From NCBI GenBank assembly GCA_023128035.1, contig JAGMES010000022.1, forward strand, positions 1 through 47,157: a stretch of DNA of 47,157 bases. Direction: 5' to 3'. Position numbers and translations under genes: made by a program. Within the stretch, counting starts at the first letter, position 1; every line of letters starts with the position of its first letter. This DNA comes from Halanaerobiales bacterium. Lineage in GTDB: Bacteria; Bacillota_F; Halanaerobiia; DY22613. The notes beneath the pieces are model-generated. The model had not been told where the DNA came from, made no database searches, and was given only the letters and a program-made list of their open reading frames with translations. Positions 18,003-27,193 of this stretch are shown piece after piece.

Positions 18003-18641
18003 GACTAGATGGAAAGTATGAGATTTTTAAAGATCTAGTTATGAAAACAACTATGATTGATAGATTTGACGGAGAGACAATATTTTAAAGAAAATTTGAT
18101 TTCGAAGACTTCAGAGTACATTTTGATCCTGAAATCTTATTTTGTATACAATTACAGAAAATATATAAAAATAAATGGGGTAAAAAAATATAAATTTTAA
18201 GTATTGATTTTTTTTATAAAAAACGGTATACTAAATATAATATTAGAAAAGATTAATGAAATTGGTAGAAAAATGGTCCGTGGTGCTAATTTGATGACTT
18301 TGATTCATGCGACTGAAAAAGGAGTGGATAAAATTTTAGCAGATATTGCCTTCGTTTTACCAGTAATTCAGAAAATCCGAGGGGTTTGGACTGCAATTTA
18401 TAGTGATCTGGATAATCTACAGAACAATATCATTTACAGCTTTATGAAAAAATGATCAAAAACAGTTAAGCTATATGTATAAATGCAGTGTTTTCTTAGT
18501 TTCAAATTTAATGATTCTCATAAACAAGTAAATATGTTTGAGTTTAAAAAGGACCTAAACACAACTAAAGTTGAAATAATTTATTTATGTTCCCCAACAT
18601 TAATTATTCACTCAAATATTTCTCTTGACTAGATGGAAAGG
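18003..18641 (+). repeat. Pair of 14-bp direct repeats bounding an AT-rich relic region
   Basis: GACTAGATGGAAAG occurs at 18003-18016 and again at 18628-18641, each preceded by TCTC or TCTCTT. The 600 bp between contain broken open frames: a short readable stretch around 18000-18180 interrupted by a TAA, and the open frame at 18204-18455. No intact gene, promoter or terminator stands out. The stretch 17929-18734 as a whole looks like decayed coding sequence. The repeats could be a duplicated target site, remnants of duplicated genes, or a shared upstream element. Confidence 0.5.
18204..18455 (+). pseudogene. Possible remnant coding frame, unrecognised
   Basis: This is an open frame of 83 codons with no ribosome site and only a weak TTG start. 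The encoded peptide is helical and amphipathic, including KMVRGANLMTLIHATEKGVD and a later VLPVIQKIRGVWTAIYSDLD. I do not recognise the family. The lack of translation signals and the surrounding broken frames suggest a fragment of a larger gene. It could also be chance. Confidence 0.3.
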
Positions 18642-18734
18642 ATGCTACTTTTTTACTATTTTTTTTGGTTTGGAGGATATTCTAAGCTGAATGTTTAATT
18701 AAATATATAAACGAGTTATTAGGAGGAATTTTCC

Positions 18735-21173
18735 GTGAAGAAGAGTATAATTTTTTTAGTTTTATTTTCACTTTTAGTATTAATTGGATGTACTGTGCCT
18801 GATTTAAATTTATCTACATATAAAGTTAGTGGTACTGTTTATGATGCACTCCATACTCCTATTCCTTATGCTTCTGTAGAGGTAGGTAATAATAACACGA
18901 CCACTGATTCACATGGTAGATATAGTTTTTCAGGCCTTAAAAATGGATCTTATCAGTTAAGATGCTCTAAGACTGGATTTGAAACTTTTGTAGAAAATAT
19001 TTATTTGAGTAATGGTGATCTAACGAAAGACATTACTCTAAATGCAGTATCATCTCAAGATTATACTTTAACTGTTCTAAGTGTTAATGAAAATAGTAAT
19101 TCACCTGTCACAGCTACTGTAACTTTAAAAGATAGCGCAACCAGTCAAGTTATATCCACTAAAACAGGTTCTCAAGTTGCTTTTAACAATCTTCCCGTAG
19201 GCAATTATCAAGTATTTGCAGAAGCCCAAGGTTATTTTTCTGAAACAATAATTAACATAGCTGTAAACAATAATACAAATGTAACCGTTCAATTAACCCC
19301 AAAACAAACTTATTCTATAAGAGTTCATACTGTTGTTGGTCAAATGCAACTAACTAGTGCCACAGTAAATTTGGTAAATCCAAGTACAAATCAGATTTTA
19401 TATACACGAGTAGGTAGTGATGTAACATTTTCTGATTTAACAACTGGTTCATATCGCGTAGATGTTTCACATCCTGATTGTTATATAGATTCAAAAGACG
19501 TGGTAATAAGCGATGTAAGTCAAGAAGTTTATTTTGAATTACAATGGCTTCCTGCATCTGTTTCTGGTAGTGTAAGCTTTAGCTGTAGAAGCAATTCTTA
19601 TACTGCTAAGAAGTATAATGCTTTTGATTATAATTTCGAAACATATGGTTTACCAGAATTTTCACTTTTAAGTGAAGATAATGTTGATGGTTTATTAGTT
19701 AAGTTTTATGATGATGTAACAGAAGATGAGATTCATAATATTTTATCCAAATATGATGGATATTTTGAAATCGGTTATGGCCTGTACAAAATTAATACAA
19801 TGGATAATTTATATTTAATTGTGGAAGAATTAGAAGCAGAAGAGAAAGTTCAATATGTTCAGATGAACTATGTAAGCCAATTGATGAGTGTGACACCAAA
19901 TGACTATTATTATTATTTACAATGGAATTTAGAAATGATTAATATGCCTGTAGCTTGGGAATATATAAAAGGAAGCTATGATAATTCGGTTATCGTTGCC
20001 GTACTAGATACAGGAATATTATATAATACTGATCTTAGCTCCAACCTTTTACCAGGTTATGACGTCGTGGATAACGATAATAACCCTACAGATGATGTAA
20101 CTCTAGAAGGTCAGGGAAGTCATGGTACTCATTGTTCTAGTATCATTGGCGCTGTTACAAATAATAGTGAAGGTATTGCAGGTGTAGGTTGGAATATCAG
20201 TGTATTGCCGATCAAAGTTTTTAGAAATGAAAACGGTGAAGTGATCTGTTATGATAATGATGTAATCTCTGGAATTTATAAAGCTATTGAGCTGGGGGCC
20301 AAAGTCATAAGCATGAGTTTGGGTACTCATGGTGCTCCTAATCCTGAACAACATCCTGCATATGAAGATGCTTTAAAGTATGCTCAACAACAAGGTGTAT
20401 TAGTTGTTGCAGCTACTGGTAATGAAGAAGATAATTATTTAAGCTATCCTGCTTCATCTAATTATACAGTAGCAGTTGGTGCAGTAGATATGTATGGTAA
20501 TCGAGCTTCTTATTCAAATTATGGCTCTGGGATTGATATAACAGCTCCTGGTGGCGGTGCAAGCAATGATAGTGATTGGATTTGGGGATATGTTACGGGA
20601 TATCCTTATGATGATGTTGCTAATATCGGTGGTATGTGTGGAACTTCTCAAGCAACCCCTCATGTAGCAGCGGTTGCTGGTCTATTATACTCATTAGGTA
20701 TGACTGATCCTTTCGAAATCTATGCACTTCTCGTAAATACTGCTCAACCAAAATCTGACACTTATCAATATGGGGCAGGTATTCTTGATGCCGGTGCTGC
20801 AGTAACTATAGCCGCTGGCTCCCAAGAACCACAAGTATCTATCACAGAAGCAAATATTTTCGCCGCAACTTACGCGGATAATAAATGGTACACCTATACA
20901 GACCCAGTGAATCCAGATGCAAATGGTTTTTATAGTCTTTCAGATATTCCACCATATTATAACATGTATATTATAGGCTGGATTGATGTAGATGATAGTA
21001 ATAGTATTAACGAGGGAGATTATTTTGGCTCAACCAACGGATACTATAATTACGCTCCAAAAGAAAGTTTAAGCCAGGTTAATTTCGAACTTACGAAAAT
21101 TGAGTATAACACCAATGGAACTACCCAATCTAGTATTATTCGTCAAGAAAACACACTAACTAAGAAAAGATAA
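18735..21173 (+). CDS. Subtilisin-like (S8) serine protease lipoprotein with Ig-like repeats
   Basis: This secreted, lipid-anchored protease has 812 aa. The signal peptide ends in the lipobox LIGC (Cys19). Three carboxypeptidase-regulatory/Ig-like beta domains follow at about 28-105, 108-190 and 192-270 (for example GRYSFSGLKNGSYQL). A propeptide-like segment lies at 318-385. The S8 catalytic domain is at about 400-695, with Asp425 (AVLDTG), His463 (GSHGTH), Asn563 (TGN) and Ser638 (GTSQATPHVA). A C-terminal domain follows with WIDVDDSNSINEGD, possibly calcium binding. The GTG start is 8 nt after AGGAGG. No substrate is evident; a role in cell-surface or outer-membrane processing is a guess. 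Confidence 0.93.
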   Translation: MKKSIIFLVLFSLLVLIGCTVPDLNLSTYKVSGTVYDALHTPIPYASVEVGNNNTTTDSHGRYSFSGLKNGSYQLRCSKTGFETFVENIYLSNGDLTKDITLNAVSSQDYTLTVLSVNENSNSPVTATVTLKDSATSQVISTKTGSQVAFNNLPVGNYQVFAEAQGYFSETIINIAVNNNTNVTVQLTPKQTYSIRVHTVVGQMQLTSATVNLVNPSTNQILYTRVGSDVTFSDLTTGSYRVDVSHPDCYIDSKDVVISDVSQEVYFELQWLPASVSGSVSFSCRSNSYTAKKYNAFDYNFETYGLPEFSLLSEDNVDGLLVKFYDDVTEDEIHNILSKYDGYFEIGYGLYKINTMDNLYLIVEELEAEEKVQYVQMNYVSQLMSVTPNDYYYYLQWNLEMINMPVAWEYIKGSYDNSVIVAVLDTGILYNTDLSSNLLPGYDVVDNDNNPTDDVTLEGQGSHGTHCSSIIGAVTNNSEGIAGVGWNISVLPIKVFRNENGEVICYDNDVISGIYKAIELGAKVISMSLGTHGAPNPEQHPAYEDALKYAQQQGVLVVAATGNEEDNYLSYPASSNYTVAVGAVDMYGNRASYSNYGSGIDITAPGGGASNDSDWIWGYVTGYPYDDVANIGGMCGTSQATPHVAAVAGLLYSLGMTDPFEIYALLVNTAQPKSDTYQYGAGILDAGAAVTIAAGSQEPQVSITEANIFAATYADNKWYTYTDPVNPDANGFYSLSDIPPYYNMYIIGWIDVDDSNSINEGDYFGSTNGYYNYAPKESLSQVNFELTKIEYNTNGTTQSSIIRQENTLTKKR

Positions 21174-21267
21174 CAAAAAAAATTTTAAAAAAGTAATTTT
21201 TTTTGAAGGAGTTTTGTAGTCTTTGGTCAAATATATAAGTATATAATAAGTTAAAGGAGTGACTATA

Positions 21268-21519
21268 GTGAAAGCAACAGGTGTTGTAAGACAGGTTGAT
21301 GAACTAGGAAGAGTAGTACTTCCAATCGAACTAAGAAGAACATTATTGATCGCTGAAAAAGATCCTTTAGAGATTTTTGTAGATGATGAACAGATCGTCT
21401 TAAAGAAATATCAGCCTGGTTGTATGTTCTGTGGCAGTGCAAGCAATACTACCAAAATTAAGGAAAAAGTTGTTTGCCGTGATTGTATCAGTGAGCTTGT
21501 AGTAGTTTTCCCCGAATAA
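21268..21519 (+). CDS. abrB: AbrB family transition-state regulator with zinc-ribbon-like tail
   Basis: This DNA-binding protein (83 aa) controls stationary-phase or sporulation genes in relatives. The swapped-hairpin AbrB domain is clear: ATGVVRQVDELGRVVLPIEL, then EIFVDDEQIVLKKY. In place of the Bacillus C-terminal multimerisation domain, it has CMFCGSASN...CRDC, a four-cysteine ribbon common in clostridial AbrB proteins. The GTG at 21268 is preferred because the upstream GTG lies within AAAGGAG. It is a single-gene unit with its own terminator. Confidence 0.93.
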   Translation: MKATGVVRQVDELGRVVLPIELRRTLLIAEKDPLEIFVDDEQIVLKKYQPGCMFCGSASNTTKIKEKVVCRDCISELVVVFPE

Positions 21520-21536
21520 GGACTTAACTGTTCGCG

Positions 21537-21564
21537 AAACCCCTGATTATATCAGGGGTTTTTT
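21537..21564 (+). terminator. Terminator of abrB
   Basis: A 10-bp GC-rich stem (21537-21546 with 21552-21561, core CCCCTGA/TCAGGGG) has a 5-nt loop and six T. It lies 18 bp after the abrB stop. Confidence 0.92.
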
Positions 21565-21617
21565 ATTTTGTATCGAAATACAACCATAACATAAAGTAAT
21601 TAGTTTAAATTCGGTTT

Positions 21618-22928
21618 TACCAAAAAAATGATTCAGTATGTTTACTAATACCAATAACTATAATTGGTATATTTGTTAATTTAAAATGAATGAGATTTTA
21701 AGTAATGATGTCAATCAGATCAATGAATATGTCTTAGATAAAATATATATTCAACTAGAGAATGAACTAAATGAATTAAAGAATGTTTTTGACGATATTG
21801 TTAGTAATAATACAGTTTATTTATATATACTAGGACATACAATTTCTTTCCAACAAAAAATAGATCCAATATTGAAAGAATATCCTGAGATTCAGCGTGT
21901 GTATATTGAACCAACTGGAGAAGGGGCTAAATTAGCCCAATACTATGCATATCCTGAATTAGATGATAATTTGCCTCAAAAACCTCTCTGGATCAAAAAA
22001 TGGATTGATCGTCCCATATCATTAGTGGGAGTTTGGGATGGACCCTATCAAACTCCCACTAATGATATGGTATTAACCAATCCAAAAATTACAGTCTGCT
22101 ACGACAAAAGTAACTGATGGGGACTTAACAATTCACACTGATCTATATCGAAAAGATGAATTAGGAGAATTATCCACAAGCTTTAATCTGATGACTCAAA
22201 GTTTAAGAGAAATAATTTTCCTTTTAATTCAGGCTAGTGAAGAAATTCAAAATACCTCATCTGAGTTATATAGCTCTTTTCAGGAAATTACAGCTTCAAA
22301 TACCCTAAACAATCAACTAATCAATGAATTATCTGAAATTTCAGAAAACCAATCGCTTAATTTAACAGAGTCATCTAATTTGACTAGTAACATATTTTTA
22401 TCATTAAAAAATTTTGCTAACGAGATTGCTGAGGCGAAGGAAAACTCTACTCAAGTTCTCAAAAATGCTGATAAAGGACAGGCAGAACTTCATAATACCA
22501 TCAAGACTATTCATAATATTAATGAGAATACCCATAGTATTATTGTCACAATAGATGAACTTAACTCAAAATCAAGAGAAATCAATGAAATAACAAATTT
22601 AATTCATCAAATTACAGCTCAAACCAACCTGTTAGCTTTAAACGCCGCCATTGAAGCTGCTAGAGCAGGAGAGTCCGGCTTAGGTTTTGCAGTTGTTGCA
22701 GACGAAATTCGTAACCTCTCAGAGCAGTCTCGAAAGGCCACAGAACATATTGAAATTTTAATCAATGAAGTTCAAACACAAATTAATCATGTAAGCAATA
22801 AAGTTCAAGACCAGCTTAATGATTTTAAAGGTGAAGTGTCTAATGTTGATAATATTGGTAAAATTTTTGGTCAAATTGTACATGATACACTGATTGTAGA
22901 TCGTAATATACAAAAAATGAATATTTGA
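21618..22928 (+). pseudogene. Methyl-accepting chemotaxis protein relic
   Basis: This is a chemoreceptor gene broken in several places. A first transmembrane helix (VCLLIPITIIGIFVNLK, 21636-21686) is readable but lies one frame away from the following sensor segment (21686-22076), and one extra A would join them. The sensor part ends abruptly after GVWDGPYQTPTNDMVL. From 22077 another frame encodes an intact HAMP start, [19 protein letters not shown], so the second half of the sensor and the second transmembrane helix are deleted. The signalling tip is well preserved ([20 protein letters not shown]). The protein then stops about 100 residues early at 22928. There is no ribosome site. Expression of a functional receptor is very unlikely. 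Confidence 0.85.
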
Positions 22929-23011
22929 ACTTCAAATCCTGTTTTATGAAAAATTAAAGAGACAGATTAGAAATAAACAGAAGTAACTTTAAGATAAGGA
23001 GGTAAATTAAG

Positions 23012-23068
23012 ATGATAAAAGCGACTGCCTTTATTAAAGGTGGATTGGAAAATGAAAAATTGGGATAA
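23012..23068 (+). CDS. 18-codon open frame with strong ribosome site, truncated gene start
   Basis: ATG at 23012 follows a full AAGGAGGT site (22997-23004) with good spacing, but the frame stops after MIKATAFIKGGLENEKLG. Such a strong site in front of 18 codons suggests the 5' end of a deleted gene. The A-x-A-x-I-x-GG pattern recalls the N-terminus of SodC-like proteins, a weak resemblance only. A terminator follows at once. Confidence 0.35.
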   Translation: MIKATAFIKGGLENEKLG

Positions 23069-23075
23069 AAAATAA

Positions 23076-23110
23076 AGAACTCTGCTAAAAATTGTTGGCA
23101 GAGTTCTTTT
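23076..23110. terminator. Bidirectional terminator
   Basis: The stem AGAACTCTGC/GCAGAGTTCT (23076-23085 with 23098-23107) has a 12-nt loop and T-rich tails on both strands. It separates the relic region from the convergent GNAT-like gene that ends at 23124. Confidence 0.85.
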
Positions 23111-23123
23111 ATTTCTAAAAATT

Positions 23124-24251
23124 TTAAGAGACGTCACGCTTATAAATACGGAAAGTTTTACTTAACTTCCCACCAGCGCCCTCAGCATCCCGACACATGG
23201 CAGGATTTAGCTCGGCAATGGTTGAACCTTCACCTATGGTCATTCCCTTCTTAATAGCTGCTTCAAAACTTCTAAGGTAAATAGAGGCAGTAACTCCCTT
23301 TTTTTGATAATCTGGAACAACGAAGAGAACAAAAATTCGAGCAGCATTGATTTTTCTCTTATACCACAGGAATTTAAAAAAACCAAATGGAAGTAGACGA
23401 CCATTAAGGTGTTTAATAGCTTGGTTATAATCAGGCAGTGCAATTGAGAAACCGATAGGTTCATTTTTATCATTTCTTGCTATATAAACTAATTCAGGAT
23501 CTGCAACTGGTTTCATTGATTTCATAACTACTTCAATGTCTTCAAAAGTAGGAGGATAAAAATCAGGCCAATCTGACGGCATTGCTACATCCATTATTTT
23601 TTTTACATCTCTTGCTTCATTATAAAGGTCTTTAAGATTAACTGGATCAACTCTAAATTTATATTTTTTTTGAGCATATTCCGCTACTTTTTTAAATCTT
23701 TCAGGAATACCTTGGGTTAAGTCATAGTGATAGCCAAAGAAATCCCAAAACTTTTCGAATCCATAACTCGTAAAAAGCTTATTATAGTATGATGGATTAT
23801 ATATATTCATCACCATAGGAGAATCTTCAAAATTTTCAAGAAGTAATCCTCGATAATCGTCACCATTTGGTGGGGCAAGTGGGCCAATTATAGTAGTCAT
23901 CCCCTGACCTCTTAGCCAGTTCATTGCATAATCAAAAAGAGCCTTAGATACTTCTTCTTTATTAATTGATTCAAATAAAGTAAGATAACCCTGTTTAATC
24001 TTTTTAAATTCATTTAGTTTTTTGTTGATGCCAATACATAGCCTTCCGACAGTTTCTCCATCTTTCTTAGCAAGAATTAGAACAGATGGTCCGCTTGTCG
24101 TAAGAGTATTCGATTTTCCTGTAATCGTCTTTTTCATTTCAGAAACGAGAGGTGGCACCCAAACAGGATCATTTTTATAAATTTTCCAAGAGAGTTTTAT
24201 AAACTCACGTCGAAGCTTTTTTGTTGTAACTTCTACGATTTTTACGGTCAT
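23124..24251 (-). CDS. GNAT-like N-acetyltransferase family protein
   Basis: This cytoplasmic protein of 375 aa resembles long, two-lobe GNAT-type proteins of unknown substrate found in many anaerobes. Visible segments are KIYKNDPVWVPPLVSEMK near the start, GPLAPPNGDDYRGLLLENFE (about 140-160), NIYNPSYYNKLFTSYGF, and a C-terminal acetyl-CoA-type lobe with ARIFVLFVVPDYQKKGVTAS and GEGSTIAELN. The start has AAAGGAGATGATACA-ATG. It is monocistronic, with a bidirectional terminator behind it. The assignment to the superfamily is reasonable; the substrate is unknown. Confidence 0.75.
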   Translation of the reverse strand: MTVKIVEVTTKKLRREFIKLSWKIYKNDPVWVPPLVSEMKKTITGKSNTLTTSGPSVLILAKKDGETVGRLCIGINKKLNEFKKIKQGYLTLFESINKEEVSKALFDYAMNWLRGQGMTTIIGPLAPPNGDDYRGLLLENFEDSPMVMNIYNPSYYNKLFTSYGFEKFWDFFGYHYDLTQGIPERFKKVAEYAQKKYKFRVDPVNLKDLYNEARDVKKIMDVAMPSDWPDFYPPTFEDIEVVMKSMKPVADPELVYIARNDKNEPIGFSIALPDYNQAIKHLNGRLLPFGFFKFLWYKRKINAARIFVLFVVPDYQKKGVTASIYLRSFEAAIKKGMTIGEGSTIAELNPAMCRDAEGAGGKLSKTFRIYKRDVS

Positions 24252-24429
24252 TGTATCATCTCCTTTGTGGTAAACAACAATTAGTCACTTATTACATTTT
24301 TCTGCATATGTTTTCTATTACCTTCTTTTAGAATGAAGGATATTTTATATTTGTGTAGAAAGAAAATATAGCTTTGCTAATTTTTCAAAAGCAAATTTGG
24401 TACACAAGTAACAAAAAGGAGAATAAATA

Positions 24430-25104
24430 ATGAAAACTCAATTGTATGTAATCCCCTTAGGGGAACAGATGACCTTAGCTGAACAGATAAGTTTTTTGCC
24501 ATTTATTCCTGCTGTAAAAAGAGAACGAGTCAAGGCATTTCGGTATTGGCAGGATGCTCAAAGAACAATTTTAGGATATAGTCTACTTACCTTTGCTTTA
24601 AATCAATTAACTGGCTTACCAAGAGATGAGATGGAATTTACTTTTGATTATTATGGTAAACCCCACATAAAAAACTGTCCTTATCATTTTAATCTATCTC
24701 ACGCAGGTGATTGGATTGCATGTGCGATCAGTTCAGATATTGTTGGAGTAGATGTAGAGAAGATTCAAAATATCGATCTCTCAATTGCTGAACATTTTTT
24801 TGCGGAGCCAGAAGCTCATGATCTCTTTCTTCTCCCAGAAGAAAAACGAAAAGAATATTTTTTTAAACTATGGACTTTAAAAGAAAGCTATATCAAGGCA
24901 GAAGGGAAAGGAGTTTCTATTCCTCTTGATTCTTTTTGGTTTCATGTTTCTGAGGATGAAGAAATTCAGTTTGATACACATGCTAAAACTAAAGATTGGA
25001 ACTTTAAACTATTTGATTTTAATCCTGGTTACAAACTAGCTATATGTGTACTTAATTCTAACTTTCCTGATGTGCAATTTATCTCAAGAGATAAGATTAA
25101 ATAA
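24430..25104 (+). CDS. 4'-phosphopantetheinyl transferase, Sfp type
   Basis: The enzyme transfers phosphopantetheine from coenzyme A to a carrier-protein serine. Its 224 aa match the Sfp class. Magnesium ligands lie in GVDVE (Asp108, Glu110), the catalytic segment is WTLKESYIKAEGKG (Glu152, Lys156), and the NLSHAGD motif is at about 88-94. The ATG follows AAAAGGAG. No non-ribosomal peptide, polyketide or fatty acid synthase gene lies nearby, so the target carrier is elsewhere. It may be one of the few genes still active in this eroded stretch, since its downstream neighbour is a pseudogene. Confidence 0.93.
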   Translation: MKTQLYVIPLGEQMTLAEQISFLPFIPAVKRERVKAFRYWQDAQRTILGYSLLTFALNQLTGLPRDEMEFTFDYYGKPHIKNCPYHFNLSHAGDWIACAISSDIVGVDVEKIQNIDLSIAEHFFAEPEAHDLFLLPEEKRKEYFFKLWTLKESYIKAEGKGVSIPLDSFWFHVSEDEEIQFDTHAKTKDWNFKLFDFNPGYKLAICVLNSNFPDVQFISRDKIK

Positions 25105-25135
25105 ATATAGAAAGGGTTTCAAAATGAGTAAGATC

Positions 25136-25382
<247 letters not shown>

Positions 25383-25385
25383 TGA

Positions 25386-25494
25386 CTCGGATTGTGAACT
25401 CGTTCAGCTAAAGCTGAACATCGGGGCTTCAGTGGGGGATTCTACCCCCACTGAAGAATAAAAACAATTGCCCCCCACTTATAGAAGTGGGGGG
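25386..25494 (+). mobile_element. Orphan IS200/IS605-like end with three hairpins (family A, copy 1)
   Basis: Three hairpins stand in a row: GTTCAGCT/AGCTGAAC (25402-25419); a 12-bp stem CTTCAGTGGGGG with its complement (25427-25456); and a 10-bp stem CCCCCCACTT/AAGTGGGGGG (25471-25494). The same array occurs inverted at 36637-36735. Subterminal hairpins of this kind, without inverted repeats, are typical of IS200/IS605 right ends, which also encode the guide RNA scaffold of TnpB. No tnpA or tnpB is present here. Assignment to that family is inferred from structure. Confidence 0.65.
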
Positions 25495-25520
25495 CTTATC
25501 TCAAAAGATAAATGATGAAG

Positions 25521-25549
25521 CTTCTGGTATATGCCAGGAGTTTTTTTTT
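25521..25549 (+). terminator. Terminator with nine-T tail
   Basis: A short stem CTTCTGG/CCAGGAG (25521-25527 with 25534-25540) is followed by nine T. It lies between the transposon-end-like element and the germination operon and insulates the latter. It may be the original terminator of the vanished gene behind the hemB fragment. Confidence 0.75.
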
Positions 25550-25560
25550 ACTATAAACCT

Positions 25561-25589
25561 GAATATATTTTAAAAAAATAGGTATAATA
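25561..25589 (+). promoter_or_regulatory. Putative sigma-G (forespore) promoter
   Basis: GAATA (25561-25565) and TATAATA (25583-25589) are spaced 17 bp, close to the sigma-G pattern gHATR-N17/18-CATnnTA except for T at the first -10 position. gerA-type operons are sigma-G controlled in Bacillus (established knowledge). A weak sigma-A promoter is the alternative, because the -10 is also a TATAAT. Confidence 0.4.
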
Positions 25590-25642
25590 TTTTAATGTAA
25601 TTACCAAATGTGCAAAAGAATCTAACGATGAGAGGGATTTAG

Positions 25643-27193
25643 ATGTTTAGTTTTCTTAAAAGTTTATTTTTCGAAAAAAATGAAACCGTAAAAAAGAGTT
25701 ATCAAACACCACAAATAACAAAATCCCTTAAAAAGAATATTGCTTTATTTAAAGCAATATTTGATAATGATGACACTATCATCTATCGAGAATGCGAAAC
25801 CTTAAATGGTTCAAGTTGTTGTTTGATCTTTGTTGATGGGATGATCAATAATGAAGTTATCAATAAAAATGTTATCGAAAGGATTATGAATTATCCAATT
25901 CCACAAGATATTTCGACTAACAATCTAATAGATTTTTTTACACGAAAAGTCATCGTAGTTGACGATATTAAAAATAAAACTGATCTTGACGAAATAACGA
26001 GTTCAATTTTATATGGAGACACCTTATTATTAATTGACGGTGTTAAAGAAGGATTATTACTCAACTCAAAAGGTTGGCAAACAAGAGCTATATCAGAACC
26101 TGAAACAGAGAATGTAGTTCGAGGTCCAAGAGAAGGATTTACTGAGTCTATGAGTCTTAACATATCTTTATTGAGAAGAAAGATCAGAACTCCACAATTA
26201 AAATTTCAATTTAAGGAGATGGGTTTGCGAACAAAAACAAAAATCTGCATTTGTTATATAGAAGATCTTGCTTCAGATAAAATACTCAAAGAGGCTATCA
26301 AACGGTTAAATGCTATCGATATTGATGGAATCTTAGAATCTGGTTACATTGAAGAATTTATTCAAGATTCACCTTTGTCACTTTTTAAAACAATAGGCAA
26401 TACAGAAAGGCCAGATATTCTTGCTGGGAAATTATTAGAAGGCAGAATCGGGATCTTGTGTGATGGAACCCCTTTTGCTTTAACTTTTCCATATGTTTTT
26501 CTAGAAAACTTTCAAGCAAATGAAGATTATTATAATAATTTTATTGTTGCTTCTCTGAATAGAATCTTAAGATATATCGGTTTTTTCCTGACCACAAGTA
26601 TACCAGCAATTTATCTTGCTTTAATTACTTACCATCAGGAAATGATCCCAACACCACTTCTTTTAAGTATTTCTGCGGCTAGAGCGGGGATTCCATTTCC
26701 AACAGTCGTTGAAACTCTCATTATAGGATTAAGCTTTGAGATTTTAAGGGAGGGTGGGGTTAGGCTACCTAAACCTATTGGTCAAGCTCTGAATATAGTT
26801 GGTGCTATCGTCATTGGAGAGGCAGCAGCAACGGCAAAACTGATCAGTTCACCTATGGTTATAGTTACCGCATTAACTGGGATCTCAGGTTTTGCTACAC
26901 CGAAAATGTTGGGTGCTGCTGTTCTTATAAGACTCACCTTTTTACTCTTAGCCTCCTTTTTTGGCATGTATGGGTATATGTTTGGAGTAATTGGACTATT
27001 CATTCATTTGATGTCACTTAGAAGTTTTGGAGTTCCCTATATGATCAATTTCGATTCACTAAAACCTCAGGATTTAAAAGACACTGTAATCAGAGCACCC
27101 TGGTGGTATATGAAACTTCGTCCAAAATTAATTAACAAAAAAAATTTTAAACGTCAAGCTAAATTGCAGCGATTACAAAAGGGAGGGAAATAA
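25643..27193 (+). CDS. Spore germinant receptor subunit A (GerAA/GerKA family)
   Basis: This membrane subunit of a nutrient germinant receptor (516 aa) sits in the spore inner membrane. A soluble N-terminal domain (about 1-280) contains CETLNGSSCCLIFVDGMIN and the family motif EPETENVVRGPREGFTES (residues about 153-170). A C-terminal domain of four to five transmembrane helices follows (about 290-480), including SISAARAGIPFPTVVE and RLPKPIGQALNIVGAIVIGE. The lysine/arginine-rich C-terminus is typical. The stop overlaps the next ATG (TAATG). It is the first gene of an A-C-D-B operon. Confidence 0.95.
   Translation: MFSFLKSLFFEKNETVKKSYQTPQITKSLKKNIALFKAIFDNDDTIIYRECETLNGSSCCLIFVDGMINNEVINKNVIERIMNYPIPQDISTNNLIDFFTRKVIVVDDIKNKTDLDEITSSILYGDTLLLIDGVKEGLLLNSKGWQTRAISEPETENVVRGPREGFTESMSLNISLLRRKIRTPQLKFQFKEMGLRTKTKICICYIEDLASDKILKEAIKRLNAIDIDGILESGYIEEFIQDSPLSLFKTIGNTERPDILAGKLLEGRIGILCDGTPFALTFPYVFLENFQANEDYYNNFIVASLNRILRYIGFFLTTSIPAIYLALITYHQEMIPTPLLLSISAARAGIPFPTVVETLIIGLSFEILREGGVRLPKPIGQALNIVGAIVIGEAAATAKLISSPMVIVTALTGISGFATPKMLGAAVLIRLTFLLLASFFGMYGYMFGVIGLFIHLMSLRSFGVPYMINFDSLKPQDLKDTVIRAPWWYMKLRPKLINKKNFKRQAKLQRLQKGGK

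Noticed and set aside
24290..24420. Attenuator before the phosphopantetheinyl transferase gene
   Set aside because: Only a short TTTGCT/AGCAAA pairing without a T tail was found; too weak to list.
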